Below are positions 8,006 to 17,501 of a stretch of DNA of 64,000 bases, piece by piece (the stretch's first letter is position 1; the number at the start of each line of letters is the position of its first letter). The position numbers and the translations under genes are program-made. Source of the DNA: Cellulomonas sp. JZ18 (GTDB lineage Bacteria > Actinomycetota > Actinomycetes > Actinomycetales > Cellulomonadaceae); contig NZ_CP045245.1 in NCBI RefSeq assembly GCF_009720485.1, positions 496,001 to 560,000 of the forward strand. The letters run 5' to 3'. The notes beneath the pieces are model-generated. The model worked only from the letters and a program-made list of their open reading frames with translations, had not been told where the DNA came from and did no database searches.

Positions 8006-10213
8006 TCAGGCCAGGGCGGCGAGGGTGCGGGCGCCGTAGGACGCGCGGGCGCGGGCCGCGGCGCCCGCGGTCGCGGCCACCGAGGCGAGGGCCCACAGGA
8101 CGAGGGCGACGACCGCGCCGCCGACCGACCCCCCGTCGCCGACCACGCCGGCCACGGCGTCGGCCGCCGGACCCAGGGGCAGCCAGTCGACCGCGTCGCC
8201 GACCCACGCCGGCACGGTCGCGGCGAGGCCTGCGACGAGGAACGCGAAGGCCGCGACGACCGCGAGCACCCGGCCGGGTGTGCCGAACCACGCGGCCAGG
8301 GCCTGGTGGAACGCCACCAGCGCCACCCCGGCGACGAGCCCGACGAGCGCGAGGCCCACGGTGCGGCCCGCGCCCTGACCGGTCACGCCGCCGACCACGG
8401 AGCCGACGACCAGGCCCTGCACCGCGCCCAGCGCGGCGGGCAGCGCCAGCGCGGCGAGAGCCGAGCCGAGCGCGGAGCGCGTGGAGCCGGCCGCCCGGCG
8501 CGGCAGCGACGGGAACGCGAGGAGCAGCGCGAGCGCGCCGACCCACAGGGCCACGGCGGTGAGCACCGAGACGCGGCCCAGCGGCGCGGCCACCGACGTC
8601 GCCGGGGCGACGACGGGCGTCGCGACGACGTCCGCGAGCGACGCGCGCTCGTCCTCGGGCGTGACGGGCAGCTGCCCGACCGCCTCCCCGAGGCCCGTGC
8701 CGAGCTCTGCCGTGCCGTCGGCGACCTGCGTGGCACCGTCCGTCGCGGCACGCACGCCGTCGGCCAGCTGCGCGCTGCCGGACGCGAGCTGGTCCGCGCC
8801 GGACCCGAGGTCGGTGACGCCCCCCGCGAGCACCTGCGAGCCGGCGGCGAGCTGCGACGCACCGCCCGAGAGGTCCCGTGCACCGCCCGCGAGCGTCCCG
8901 AGGCCGTCGGCGAGCTGCCCGGCACCCGTGCTCAGCTGCTGCACGCCCGCGTCGACCTGCCCCGCACCGGCGGCCAGCTGCGACGCGGCCCCCGCGGACC
9001 GGTCCAGCCCGTCGACGAGCGCCCGCAGACCACCCGGCAGCTGGGCGGACAGCCCCTGCCCGAGCTCGCGCAGCCCGGCCGCCTGCGCCTCGGCCTCCGC
9101 GAGCGCACCCCGGCCCGCGTCCAGCGACGCCCGCTGCTCGCGCAGCTCGGCGCAGCCCGGGGCGTCCGCGTCGGTCGTGCACAGCGCGGTGATCGCGCCG
9201 TCCAGCGCCTCGACGGCGGCGTCCATGCTCCGCGCCCCCGCCTGCGTGACGCCGGCGACCCCGTCGGCGGCGGCGACGACGCCCGTGGTGAACGCGTCGA
9301 CGCCGGTGCTCAGCGGGCGCGCCCCCGCGGCCGCCTGACCGAGCCCGGCCGCGAGGTCCCGCGCACCGTCGGCGAGGACGTCCGTGCCGCCCGGCTGCGC
9401 CGCCGTGCCGCCTGCGAGCTGTGTGAGCCCGTCCGCGAGCTCGCGCGCGCCCGCGGCCGACGCGCCCACACCGTCGGCGAGCTGCCGCGACCCGCCGGCG
9501 AGCGTGCCCGCCCCCGTCGCGAGCTCGCCCGCACCGCCGCGCAGCTGCCCGACACCCGACGCGAGCTGCGCCGACCCGTCGGCCAGCCCCGCCGCGCCCG
9601 TGGCGAGCTGGGCGTTGCCGTCCGCGAGCGAGCGTGCGCCGTCGGCGAGCCGGGTCGCGCCGTCGGCTGCCTCGCCCAGCTGCTCCTGCAGCGTCGAGAA
9701 CCCGACGAGCACGTTCTCCAGGTAGGTGGTCGTGAGCTGCCGGCCCAGCACCTGCGCGGCGGTGGCGGTGACGGCCTGCGCGACGACCTCGTCGACCGCG
9801 GTGGACCGGTCCGGCGTCGTGACCGACACCGTCGCCTGCCGCGGCGAGCCGTCCGGTGCGGCGAACGACGTCGCGGCCGCGGAGAAGTCCGCCGGGATGG
9901 TCACGACGGCGGCGTACCGGCCGTCCTCGAGCCCCGCGGTGGCGTCGTCCGCGTCGGTGACGACCCAGTCGTAGGTCGCGGCGGCGCCCTCGCCGTCGGT
10001 CAGCGCACCGGCGAGCTGACGCCCGAGCGGTGTGTACTGCCCGTCGAGCGTGACGGGCGCGTCCTCGTTCACCACGGCGGCCTGCACGCGGTCGAGCCGC
10101 TCGGCGGGGTCCCACGTGCCGGCGAGCAGCACGAGCGCCAGCGCGAGCGGGGCGGCGAGCGCGACGACGACCGCGGGCCAGCGCCGGGCGGTGCGGGTGG
10201 TGGGAGTGCTCAT
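8006..10213 (-). CDS. YhgE/Pip-family membrane protein
   Basis: The 735-residue protein has one N-terminal membrane helix (WPAVVVALAAPLALALVLLAG), then the extracellular YhgE start (VQAAVVNEDAPV, AVVTIPADFSAAATSFAAPDG). A very long stretch of heptad-like repeats of the form LADGxxQLAxG fills about 190-560. A C-terminal ABC-2-like block of five or six membrane helices follows. Such proteins include the phage receptor Pip and partners of type VII secretion or drug export; their function is poorly known. ATG 10213 follows GAGGAGGAAGG. It is 64 bp downstream of the MMPL gene in the same direction, so the two likely form one operon under the TetR regulator. Confidence 0.9.
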   Translation of the reverse strand: MSTPTTRTARRWPAVVVALAAPLALALVLLAGTWDPAERLDRVQAAVVNEDAPVTLDGQYTPLGRQLAGALTDGEGAAATYDWVVTDADDATAGLEDGRYAAVVTIPADFSAAATSFAAPDGSPRQATVSVTTPDRSTAVDEVVAQAVTATAAQVLGRQLTTTYLENVLVGFSTLQEQLGEAADGATRLADGARSLADGNAQLATGAAGLADGSAQLASGVGQLRGGAGELATGAGTLAGGSRQLADGVGASAAGARELADGLTQLAGGTAAQPGGTDVLADGARDLAAGLGQAAAGARPLSTGVDAFTTGVVAAADGVAGVTQAGARSMDAAVEALDGAITALCTTDADAPGCAELREQRASLDAGRGALAEAEAQAAGLRELGQGLSAQLPGGLRALVDGLDRSAGAASQLAAGAGQVDAGVQQLSTGAGQLADGLGTLAGGARDLSGGASQLAAGSQVLAGGVTDLGSGADQLASGSAQLADGVRAATDGATQVADGTAELGTGLGEAVGQLPVTPEDERASLADVVATPVVAPATSVAAPLGRVSVLTAVALWVGALALLLAFPSLPRRAAGSTRSALGSALAALALPAALGAVQGLVVGSVVGGVTGQGAGRTVGLALVGLVAGVALVAFHQALAAWFGTPGRVLAVVAAFAFLVAGLAATVPAWVGDAVDWLPLGPAADAVAGVVGDGGSVGGAVVALVLWALASVAATAGAAARARASYGARTLAALA

Positions 10214-10277
10214 GGGGGTGCCTTCCTCCTCGCCGGTCAGGCGCGGACGGCCGCGACGTCCTGCGGCGCGAGGGTGG

Positions 10278-12937
10278 TCACGGGGTGCCGGTGGGCAGGA
10301 GGTCGCCGGGGTCGCCCGGTCCGGCGGACCCGAGGACGAGGGCCGCGAGCCCGCCGTCGACGGCGCGCCGCAGCAGCGCGGCGACGCGGGTGCGCTCGGC
10401 GGCGTCGGTCACCGCGTCGGCCCGGTCGACGACGAGGACGCGGGGGTGCTCGGCGACCGCGGCGGCGAGCCCGGCGACCCCCTCGGTGCGCAGGTCGACG
10501 TACCCGGCGCGGCGGCGGGCGGCCGCCGCGCGGACGGGCAGCACGAGGCCGTCGACCTTGAGGTCGCCCGCGACGGGCTCGAGCCGCCCGGCGAGCGTCA
10601 GCAGCAGCCCGGTGACGCGGGCGGGCTCGTCCGCGCGGACGACGAGCGCCTCGCCGGTGCGGACGGCGAGCGCGACCTCGTCGGTGCCGTCCGCCACGGC
10701 GGGACGCAGGTGCCGGGCCGCGAGGACGACGTCCTCGTCCCCGGGCCACGACGCGAGTGCGAGCTCGCGGTGCAGGGCCTCGCCCTCGACGTCGAACGAC
10801 GGCAGCGCGCGGTCGAGCCAGCGCGGCATCCACCACGCCTTCTCGCCGAGCAGCTGCAGGACGGCCGGCACGAGGGTCATGCGGACGACGAACGCGTCGA
10901 CCGCGACGCCGACCGCCAGGCCCAGCGCGATGGGCTTGATGTTGACGTCGCCCTCGGGGACGAACGCGAAGAAGACGGCGACCATGATGACCGCCGCGGC
11001 GGTGACGACCTTCGCGGAGCCGAGGAACCCGGTGGCGATCGACCGGCGCGCGTCGCCGGAGTGCACGTAGTCCTCGCGGACGCGGGACACGAGGAACACC
11101 TCGTAGTCCATCGCGAGGCCGAACAGCACGCCCATGAGGACGATCGGCATGAACGAGATGACGGGTCCGAGCCGCGACACGTGCAGCGCGTCGGCCAGCA
11201 CGCCGTGCTCGAACACGCTGGTCACCACGCCGAACGCGGCGGCCACCGACAGCAGGTAGCCGAGCGTCGCCTTGAGCGGCACGGCGACCGACCGGAACAC
11301 CATCGTCAGCAGGACGAGCGACAGCCCGACGACGAACACCGCGAACGGCAGCAGGGCGGCGCCGAGCTTGGCGGAGACGTCGATGCCGACGGCGGTGAAG
11401 CCGGTGACGGACAGGTCGAACCCGTGCTCGGCGCGGATCTCGTCGCGCATGTCGCGGATGCGGTGCACGAGGTCGGCGGTCGCCTCGTCCGTCGGCCCGG
11501 TCTCGGGGACGACCTGGACGATGCCGGTGTCGAGGGACGCGTTCGGCGTCGCGAGCGGCACGTCGGCGACGCCGGGCAGGGCGCGCAGCTCGTCGGCGAC
11601 GTCCGCCATGAGGCCGAGCGGGTCGTCGCTCGTCACGATGCTGCCGGTGACGACGAGCGGCCCGTTCGCGCCGGCGCCGAAGTGCTCGGAGACCCGGTCG
11701 TAGGTGACGCGGGTCGACGACGACTCGGGCTGCACGCCCGCGTCGGGCAGTGCGAGCCGCAGGTCGAGGGCCGGCAGCGCGAGGGCGACGAGGCCGCCCA
11801 TCGTCAGGACGACCGTGACCCACGGGCGGGCCGTGGCCAGGCGGACCCAGCCGGCGAAGAAGCGGTTGTGGTGCGCCGGCAGACCGGCCTGGCGCCCCCG
11901 GCGCCGGGGCCTCGGCCGCAGCCGCTCGCCGGCGACCCCGAGCAGGGCGGGCACGAGCGTGATCGACACGAGCACGGCGATCCCGACCGCGACGGCGCCC
12001 GCGACGCCCATCGTCGTGAGGAAGGGGATGCCCGCGACGCCCAGCCCGACCAGCGCGATCATGACCGTGAGGCCCGCGAAGATGACGGCGGAGCCCGCGG
12101 TGGCGTTGGCGCGGGCGGCCGACTCCTCCGTCGCCAGCCCGGCGCCGAGCTGCTCCCGGTGCCGGGAGACGATGAAGAGCGCGTAGTCGATGCCGACGGC
12201 GAGCCCGAGCATGAGCGAGAGCAGCGGGGTCGTCGACGTGATCGGCGTGACCGCGGTCGCGAGGAAGACGAGCACGGTCGACAGGCCCACGCCCACCAGC
12301 GCGTTGACGAGCGGCATGCCCGCGGCCGCGAACGAGCCGAGCGTGAACAGCAGCACGACGAACGCGACGAGCACGCCGAGCGCCTCGGTGACCGTCAGGC
12401 CGGGGAACTCCTGCGCGTACAGCTGCCCGCCGATCGTGGCCTCGTACCCCTCGGGCAGCGCCGCGTCGAGGTCGTCCGCGAGCGCGCGGAGCTCGTCCTT
12501 GACGTCGTCGCCGACCGCCACGCCCTCACCGTCGAGCGAGACGGTCAGGAGGGCCGCCTCCCCGTCGTCGCTGACCTGACCCCGCCGGGCGTCTGCGTGT
12601 CGAACGGGTCCGCCACCGCGCGCACGCCCGGCACGTCGCGGAAGGCGCCGGCGGCGTCGGCGACGGCCGCGACCACGTCGTCCGTGGCGACGTCCTGCCC
12701 GTCGGGGGCGACGACGAGCACCTGGGCCGTGGTCCCGCTCGCCTCGGGGAACGTGGCCGCGAGCCGGTCGAGCGCCTGCTGCGACTCCGTGCCGGGGATG
12801 GAGACGCCGTTGTCGAGCTGCGTCATGAACAGGCCCGCGGCCGCGCCGAGCACGGCGAGCACCGCGAGCCACGCCCCGATGACGGTCGTGCGGCGGCGGA
12901 ACGCGAACCGGCCGAGCCGGTACAGCGCAGAGGACAC
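10278..12937 (-). CDS. MMPL-family (RND-like) exporter, frameshifted as sequenced; C-terminal ABC-ATPase-like domain
   Basis: GTG 12937 (VSSALYRLGRFAFRRR) with GGAGGG upstream starts an MMPL transporter. The frame breaks after DTQTPGG near 12575 and continues in another frame from QVSDDGEAALLTVSLDG to the stop at 10278. Adding one base to the C-run at 12580-12583 restores an 886-residue protein; deleting one copy of the tandem CTGAC pair at 12571-12580 also restores it (884 residues). Two six-helix units with large loops are visible, including GLAVGIDYALFIVSRHREQ and GLAMDYEVFLVSRVREDYV. After the last helix, roughly 160 residues resemble a degenerate ABC ATPase (GRLEPVAGDLKVDGLVLP, PRVLVVDRADAV) without a Walker A motif. 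MMPL proteins export lipids or drugs by proton motive force. Downstream is YhgE; the TetR regulator is divergent. Confidence 0.88.
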
Positions 12938-13004
12938 GGTCCCTCCAGGGAACGGGTGACGGGGGAGGACGGCGGCGTCCCGCGGCCCGGGCTGGAGGCG
13001 GGCC

Positions 13005-13055
13005 GATACAGGACTGTATGCGATACAGGAGTGCATCGGATACAGGAGTGCATCG
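13005..13055. promoter_or_regulatory. Three tandem TetR operators
   Basis: Three abutting 17-bp units lie between the MMPL and TetR genes: GATACAGGACTGTATGC (13005-13021), GATACAGGAGTGCATCG (13022-13038) and the same again (13039-13055). The first contains the perfect dyad ATACAGGACTGTAT apart from its GA centre. They probably bind several TetR dimers side by side and control both genes. Confidence 0.82.
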
Positions 13056-13105
13056 GACCGGTACCCTCGGGCGTGGGATCCTCGTGCGCGGACGGAGGTG
13101 GGCCG

Positions 13106-13798
13106 ATGAGCGACCAGGACGTCGCGGCGCCGGCGGACGGCCGCGCCGACGGGCCGGACGCGCCCCTGTCCGCGCGGCGGCAGCGCACGCGCGAGCGCCT
13201 GCTCGACGCCGCGTTCGACCTCTTCGCCGAGGACGGCGTCGACGCCACGTCCATCGAGACCGTGTGCGAGCGCGCGGGCTTCACGCGCGGCGCGTTCTAC
13301 TCCAACTTCGCGAGCAAGCACGAGCTGCTGCTCGCGCTCGCGGGCCGGGAGCAGGCCCGCCACCTCGCGGAGCTGCGCGAGGGCATCGCGGCCGCGTCCG
13401 CGCAGGGGCTGCCGGGCGCCGACCTCGACGTCGCCGACGTCGGCCGGTTCGTGGCCGCGCTGCTCGACCGCATCTCCGACGACCGCCGCTGGCGGGTCGT
13501 GAGCACGGAGCTGCGCCTGCTGGCCCTGCGCCAGCCGGCCGTCGCCGGGGGCTACCTCGAGCTCGAGGGGCAGATGGTCGCGGAGTGCGCGGCCGAGGTC
13601 GAGCGGCTCGCGGCCCACGTCGGCCGCCGCTTCGTCGTCGACGCGCGGCAGGTGCTCCTGCTCGTCGCCGAGGGGTACGAGGCCGACCGGCGCACGGCCG
13701 AGCTCGCGGGCGGCACCGTGCGGGCGCAGGACCTCGCCGCGCGGTGGCTCCCCACGGTCGTCGAGCGCCTCACCGTCCCGGCGGACCAGCGCGCCTGA
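13106..13798 (+). CDS. TetR-family transcriptional regulator
   Basis: The 230-residue protein has a typical N-terminal TetR DNA-binding domain (RERLLDAAFDLFAEDGVDATSIETVCERAGFTRGAFYSNF is spread over about 31-70) and a helical ligand domain. The sequence GAFYSNFASKHELLLAL is characteristic. ATG 13106 follows GGAGGTG. It is divergent from the MMPL-YhgE operon and separated from it by three tandem operators, so it very probably represses that operon and itself. The inducer is unknown. Confidence 0.92.
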   Translation: MSDQDVAAPADGRADGPDAPLSARRQRTRERLLDAAFDLFAEDGVDATSIETVCERAGFTRGAFYSNFASKHELLLALAGREQARHLAELREGIAAASAQGLPGADLDVADVGRFVAALLDRISDDRRWRVVSTELRLLALRQPAVAGGYLELEGQMVAECAAEVERLAAHVGRRFVVDARQVLLLVAEGYEADRRTAELAGGTVRAQDLAARWLPTVVERLTVPADQRA

Positions 13799-13847
13799 GC
13801 GGCCTGACCGGCGCCCGGCCGGCGCGCCCCACGACGACGGACGGCAC

Positions 13848-13884
13848 GCCGCTCCCGCCCGGACGTCGCCGGAGCGGGAGCGGC
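13848..13884. terminator. Bidirectional terminator hairpin
   Basis: GCCGCTCCCGC (13848-13858) pairs perfectly with GCGGGAGCGGC (13874-13884), with an additional inner CCGG/CCGG pairing. It lies between the convergent TetR and GH51 genes. Confidence 0.7.
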
Positions 13885-13903
13885 GCGCCGCCGGGTGCTG
13901 CGC

Positions 13904-15440
13904 TCAGGCCGTGCGGGCGGTGCCGCCGAGGGCCGTCCACGACTCGGGGCGAGCGTGAGCGTCGTGGTGCCCGCGCCGGACGCGGTGACCGGCGCCGCGT
14001 CGAGCGTCGTCACGTGCTCCGCCTCGACCTTCGCCGCGTGCTCGGGCCGTGGACCGCGGGCTCGTGGTCGGCCGTCACCTGCAGGCCCCCACCGAGGGAG
14101 AGGACGACGCCGGGGTGCGTCAGCTCGACCTCGACCGGCTCGGCCGTGCGGTTGACGAGGAACACCGCGACCTGCCCGTCCGCCTCCGAGCCGTCCCACG
14201 TGGCGGCCGCGGTCACGGCCGGGACGTCGCCGTGCTTGGCCGTCGTGATCGTCGGGGCCTCGACGCGCACGTCGAGCGCGTCACCGCGGGCGAGGCGCGC
14301 GGTGGTGGCGAACGGGTGGAACGTCGGCTGCTTCCAGGCCGGGCCGTCGGGCTCGGTCATGATCGGCGCGATGACGTTGACGAGCTGGGCGAGGCACGCG
14401 ACGGGGACGCGGTCCGCGTGGTTGAGCAGCGTGACGAGCAGGTCGCCCACGACGACCGCGTCGAGCCCGGAGTAGACGTCCTCGATGATGCGCGGCGCGT
14501 CGGACTGCAGCGGCAGGTTCTGCTCCCCGGGGAAGCGCGTCTGCAGGTACCAGACGTTCCACTCGTCGAACGAGATGGTGATCTTCTTGTCCGAGCGGCG
14601 GCGCGCCCCGACCGCGTCCGCCGACGCGACGACGCGACGGATGAACCGGTCCATCGAGGTGCCCGACCCGAGGAACGACGCGCGGTCGCCGTCCATCTCC
14701 TCGTAGTAGGCGTGCATGGAGATGTGGTCGACCAGGTCGTACGTGTAGGACAGGACGGTCTGCTCCCACTCGCCGAACGTCGGCATCGTCATGGACGACG
14801 AGCCGCACGCGACCAGCTCGATGGACGGGTCGACGAGCTTCATCGCCTTGCCGGCCTCGGCGGCGAGCTTGCCGTACTCGTGCGCGTCCTTGTGGCCGAT
14901 CTGCCACGGCCCGTCCATCTCGTTGCCGAGGCACCACAGCTTCACGCCGTAGGGCTTCTCGCGGCCGTTCGCGATGCGCAGGTCGGCCCAGCGCGAGCCG
15001 GCCTCGCCGTTGCAGTACTCGACGAGCGCCGCCGCGGCCGCGACGCCACGCGTGCCGAGGTTGACGGCCATCATCGGCTCGACGCCCTCGCGCTCGGCCC
15101 ACTGCAGGAACTCGTCGGTGCCGATCGTGTTGGGCTCGATGGTGCGCCACGCGAGGTCGATGAACGGCTTGCGGTCCTCGACGGGGCCGACGCCGTCCTC
15201 CCAGACGTAGTTCGACACGAAGTTGCCGCCGGGGTAGCGGACCATCGTCACCCCGAGCTCACGGGTGAGCTCGGCGACGTCGCGACGGAACCCGTGCTCG
15301 TCGGCCGTCTCGTGCCCCGGCTCGTAGATGCCGGTGTACACGGCCCGGCCCAGGTGCTCGACGAACGAGCCGAAGAGGCGGCGGTCGATCGTGCCGGTGC
15401 GGAAGGCGGGGTGCAGCAGGACGCGGGCGCGCTCAGTCAT
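13904..15440 (-). CDS. GH51 alpha-L-arabinofuranosidase, two frameshifts near the 3' end as sequenced
   Basis: The enzyme removes arabinose from arabinan or arabinoxylan fragments and lacks a signal peptide, so it is intracellular. The acid/base Glu174 lies in LWCLGNEMDGPWQ and the nucleophile Glu293 in ISFDEWNVWY; RYPGGNFVSNYVWEDGVGP is the family's N-terminal block. The frame breaks at the G-run 14044-14046 (after EPAVHG) and again at 13946-13949. Adding one base at each gives EHAAKVEAEHVTTL, then ESWTALGGTARTA, the normal C-terminal jelly-roll end, for 512 residues in total. As sequenced, the first frame stops at 14010. ATG 15440 (MTERARVLLHPAF) is the family start. A perfect operator lies at 15480-15491. 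Confidence 0.93.
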
Positions 15441-15479
15441 GGCTCTCCGATCGGGGTGCCGCCGCTCCACCGCGGCGAC

Positions 15480-15504
15480 TACAACGTTGTACGAGGAGAG
15501 CCTA
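15480..15504 (-). promoter_or_regulatory. Operator and -10 box of the GH51 gene
   Basis: TACAACGTTGTA (15480-15491) is a perfect 12-bp palindrome 40 bp upstream of the start codon. On the minus strand TAGGCT (15504-15499) fits a -10 box, which puts transcription start next to the operator. The ACAACGTTGT core is typical of LacI-family sites. The rest of the 417-bp gap, about 15505-15760, shows nothing recognisable. Confidence 0.65.
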
Positions 15505-15768
15505 CGACGACCCTCCGCCCCTGTGGTGGACCCTTCCGCTCACCGGACGGCGCCCCGACGCGGGCCCCTCGCCGGCACCGTCACGGGTGGCGGTGCCGGC
15601 GCCGCGGCTGCGCCCGCCCGCCCGGGCCGGGGACGGACGGTCGCGAACGCGCAGGCGGCGACGCAGGGTCGCTCCCGGTCTAGCACCGTGCCGTGCGCCG
15701 TGTCATCGCCCACGGGGCGACGGACGCGCGCCGGTGGACGCGCGCGTGTCCGCCCGGCGGGTGTCGGC

Positions 15769-15800
15769 TAGTGTGGTGCGCGTTACGGATTGCGCTTTCC
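15769..15800 (+). promoter_or_regulatory. -10 box and LacI-type operator of the Gfo/Idh-DUF6807 operon
   Basis: TAGTGT (15769-15774) is a plausible -10 box. GGATTGCGCTTTCC (15787-15800) follows and differs at one base from the operator in front of the Gfo/Idh gene at 57469. No convincing -35 was seen. Confidence 0.6.
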
Positions 15801-15857
15801 CGAGCCGTGCGTGCGCGGGGAGCGGCCCGCCATCGCCGACGTCGTCGAAGGACCCCC

Positions 15858-17501
15858 GTGAACGAGTCCGACCAGAACCCGACCGCACCGCGTCCCCCGT
15901 CCCACCGCGCGACCGAGGGTGACCCCGCCGTCGTGCCCGCCTTCGCCCCGCCGCCGCCCGGGCGCCGCCGCCGCCGGTACGCCGTCGTCGGCACGGGTCA
16001 CCGCGCCGGCATGTACGTCGCCGCCCTCACCGGCGAGCACGCCGACGTCGGCGAGATCGTCGCCTGGTGCGACACCAACCCCGGGCGCATGGCGTACTAC
16101 GACGCGCAGGTGGGCGAGGCGCTGGGCCTCGGCGGCCCGGCCGGACTGCCGCAGTACGACGCCGACGACGTCGAGCGCATGGTCGACGAGCAGCGCGTCG
16201 ACGTCGTCGTCGTCACGACGCCCGACCACGCGCACGCCGGCGTCGTCGCCCGCGCCCTGGACGCCGGCGCCGACGTCGTCGTCGAGAAGCCCCTGACGAC
16301 GACCGTCGAGGGCTGCCGCACGATCGTGCGCGCGGTCGCCCGCACCGGACGGGACGTCGTCATGACGTTCAACTACCGGTACGCGCCGCGCAACTCCTCG
16401 CTGCGCGAGGTCATCGCGTCGGGCGAGATCGGACGCGTCACGAGCGTGCACTTCGAGTGGGTGCTCGACACCGTGCACGGCGCCGACTACTTCCGCCGCT
16501 GGCACCGGGACAAGCGCAACAGCGGCGGCCTGCTCGTGCACAAGTCGAGCCACCACTTCGACCTCGTCAACTGGTGGCTGCACGACGTCCCGGCGCGCGT
16601 CTACGCGTCCGGCGGGCTGCGCTTCTACGGCGACGACAACGCGGCGGCCCGCGGCATGGGCCCGCGTCCCGAGCGGGGGACCGGCACGACGGGCGACCCG
16701 TGGTCGCTCGACCTGACCCACGACCCGCGCCTCAAGGCCCTCTACCTCGACGCCGAGCACCACGACGGCTACCGCCGCGACCAGGACGTCTTCGGTCCCG
16801 GCATCACGATCGAGGACAACATGGCGCTCGTCGTGGACTACCGCGGCGGGGCCACCCTCACGTACTCGCTCAACGCGCACAGCCCCTGGGAGGGGTACCG
16901 GGTCGTCGTCAACGGCACCGAGGGACGCGCCGAGCTCGAGGTCGTCGAGCGGGGGGCCGTGATCCTCGACGCCGACGGACGCGCCGTGCTCGACCCGTCC
17001 GCGACGCCCGAGGGGGTCGCGGCCCAGGCCGCGCGACCCGAGGGGGAGCGGCTGCTCGTGCAGCGGCACTGGGAGCCGGCGCGCGAGTGGCGCATCCCGC
17101 AGGGCATCGGCGGGCACGGTGGCGGCGACGCGATCCTGCTCATGGACGTCTTCCGTCGCGACCTGCGTCTCGGTCCCGACCCGCTGGGACGGGCCGCGGG
17201 GTACCGCGACGGGCTGCGCGCCGTCGCGGTCGGCATCGCCGCGAACCGCTCGCTCGCCACCGGCCGCCCGGTGCTCGTCGACGACCTGGGGCTGGGCGAC
17301 CTCGACCCGGCGGCCGACGGCGACGGCGCCGAGCTGCCCGCGACCCCGCCCGCCGGCACGCCGCGTGCGGAGGCGTCCGCCGACGCTCCCGCCGCACCGT
17401 CGGCCGGCGACGCGCCCGCCGCACCCTCGGCCGGCGCCGCGCCCGCCGCCCCGTCGGCCGACCCGACCTCCGCCACCGTCCCCACCGGAGCCGCCCGATG
17501 A
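15858..17501 (+). CDS. Gfo/Idh/MocA-family oxidoreductase
   Basis: The 547-residue protein is an NAD(P)-dependent sugar or cyclitol dehydrogenase. A proline-rich leader of about 35 residues precedes the Rossmann domain (RRYAVVGTGHRAGMYV), with the family motif VEKPLTTTVEGC near 140. The catalytic-domain sequence SGGLLVHKSSHHFDLVNWW contains the probable catalytic Lys and His. After about residue 490 the tail is a low-complexity Ala-Pro run with three APAAPSAG-like repeats. GTG 15858 with GAAGGA upstream is the best start. It is the first gene of a tightly coupled operon with DUF6807 and cupin genes (ATGA overlap at 17498). The substrate is not evident. Confidence 0.9.
   Translation: MNESDQNPTAPRPPSHRATEGDPAVVPAFAPPPPGRRRRRYAVVGTGHRAGMYVAALTGEHADVGEIVAWCDTNPGRMAYYDAQVGEALGLGGPAGLPQYDADDVERMVDEQRVDVVVVTTPDHAHAGVVARALDAGADVVVEKPLTTTVEGCRTIVRAVARTGRDVVMTFNYRYAPRNSSLREVIASGEIGRVTSVHFEWVLDTVHGADYFRRWHRDKRNSGGLLVHKSSHHFDLVNWWLHDVPARVYASGGLRFYGDDNAAARGMGPRPERGTGTTGDPWSLDLTHDPRLKALYLDAEHHDGYRRDQDVFGPGITIEDNMALVVDYRGGATLTYSLNAHSPWEGYRVVVNGTEGRAELEVVERGAVILDADGRAVLDPSATPEGVAAQAARPEGERLLVQRHWEPAREWRIPQGIGGHGGGDAILLMDVFRRDLRLGPDPLGRAAGYRDGLRAVAVGIAANRSLATGRPVLVDDLGLGDLDPAADGDGAELPATPPAGTPRAEASADAPAAPSAGDAPAAPSAGAAPAAPSADPTSATVPTGAAR

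Noticed and set aside
7577..10561. A 994-codon plus-strand open frame antisense to the YhgE gene
   Set aside because: High GC leaves few stops in several frames. Its translation is Arg/Gly-rich with no recognisable domain, while the minus-strand frame encodes a clear YhgE protein.
12571..12580. The tandem CTGAC pair in the MMPL gene as a phase-variation switch
   Set aside because: Two copies are too few to call a contingency locus, and a missing base in the adjacent C-run explains the break in the same way as the eight other frameshifts. Reads are needed to decide.
10032..12959. A 975-codon plus-strand open frame antisense to the MMPL gene
   Set aside because: It is low-complexity and lacks a ribosome site, and the opposite strand carries MMPL helices and conserved motifs.
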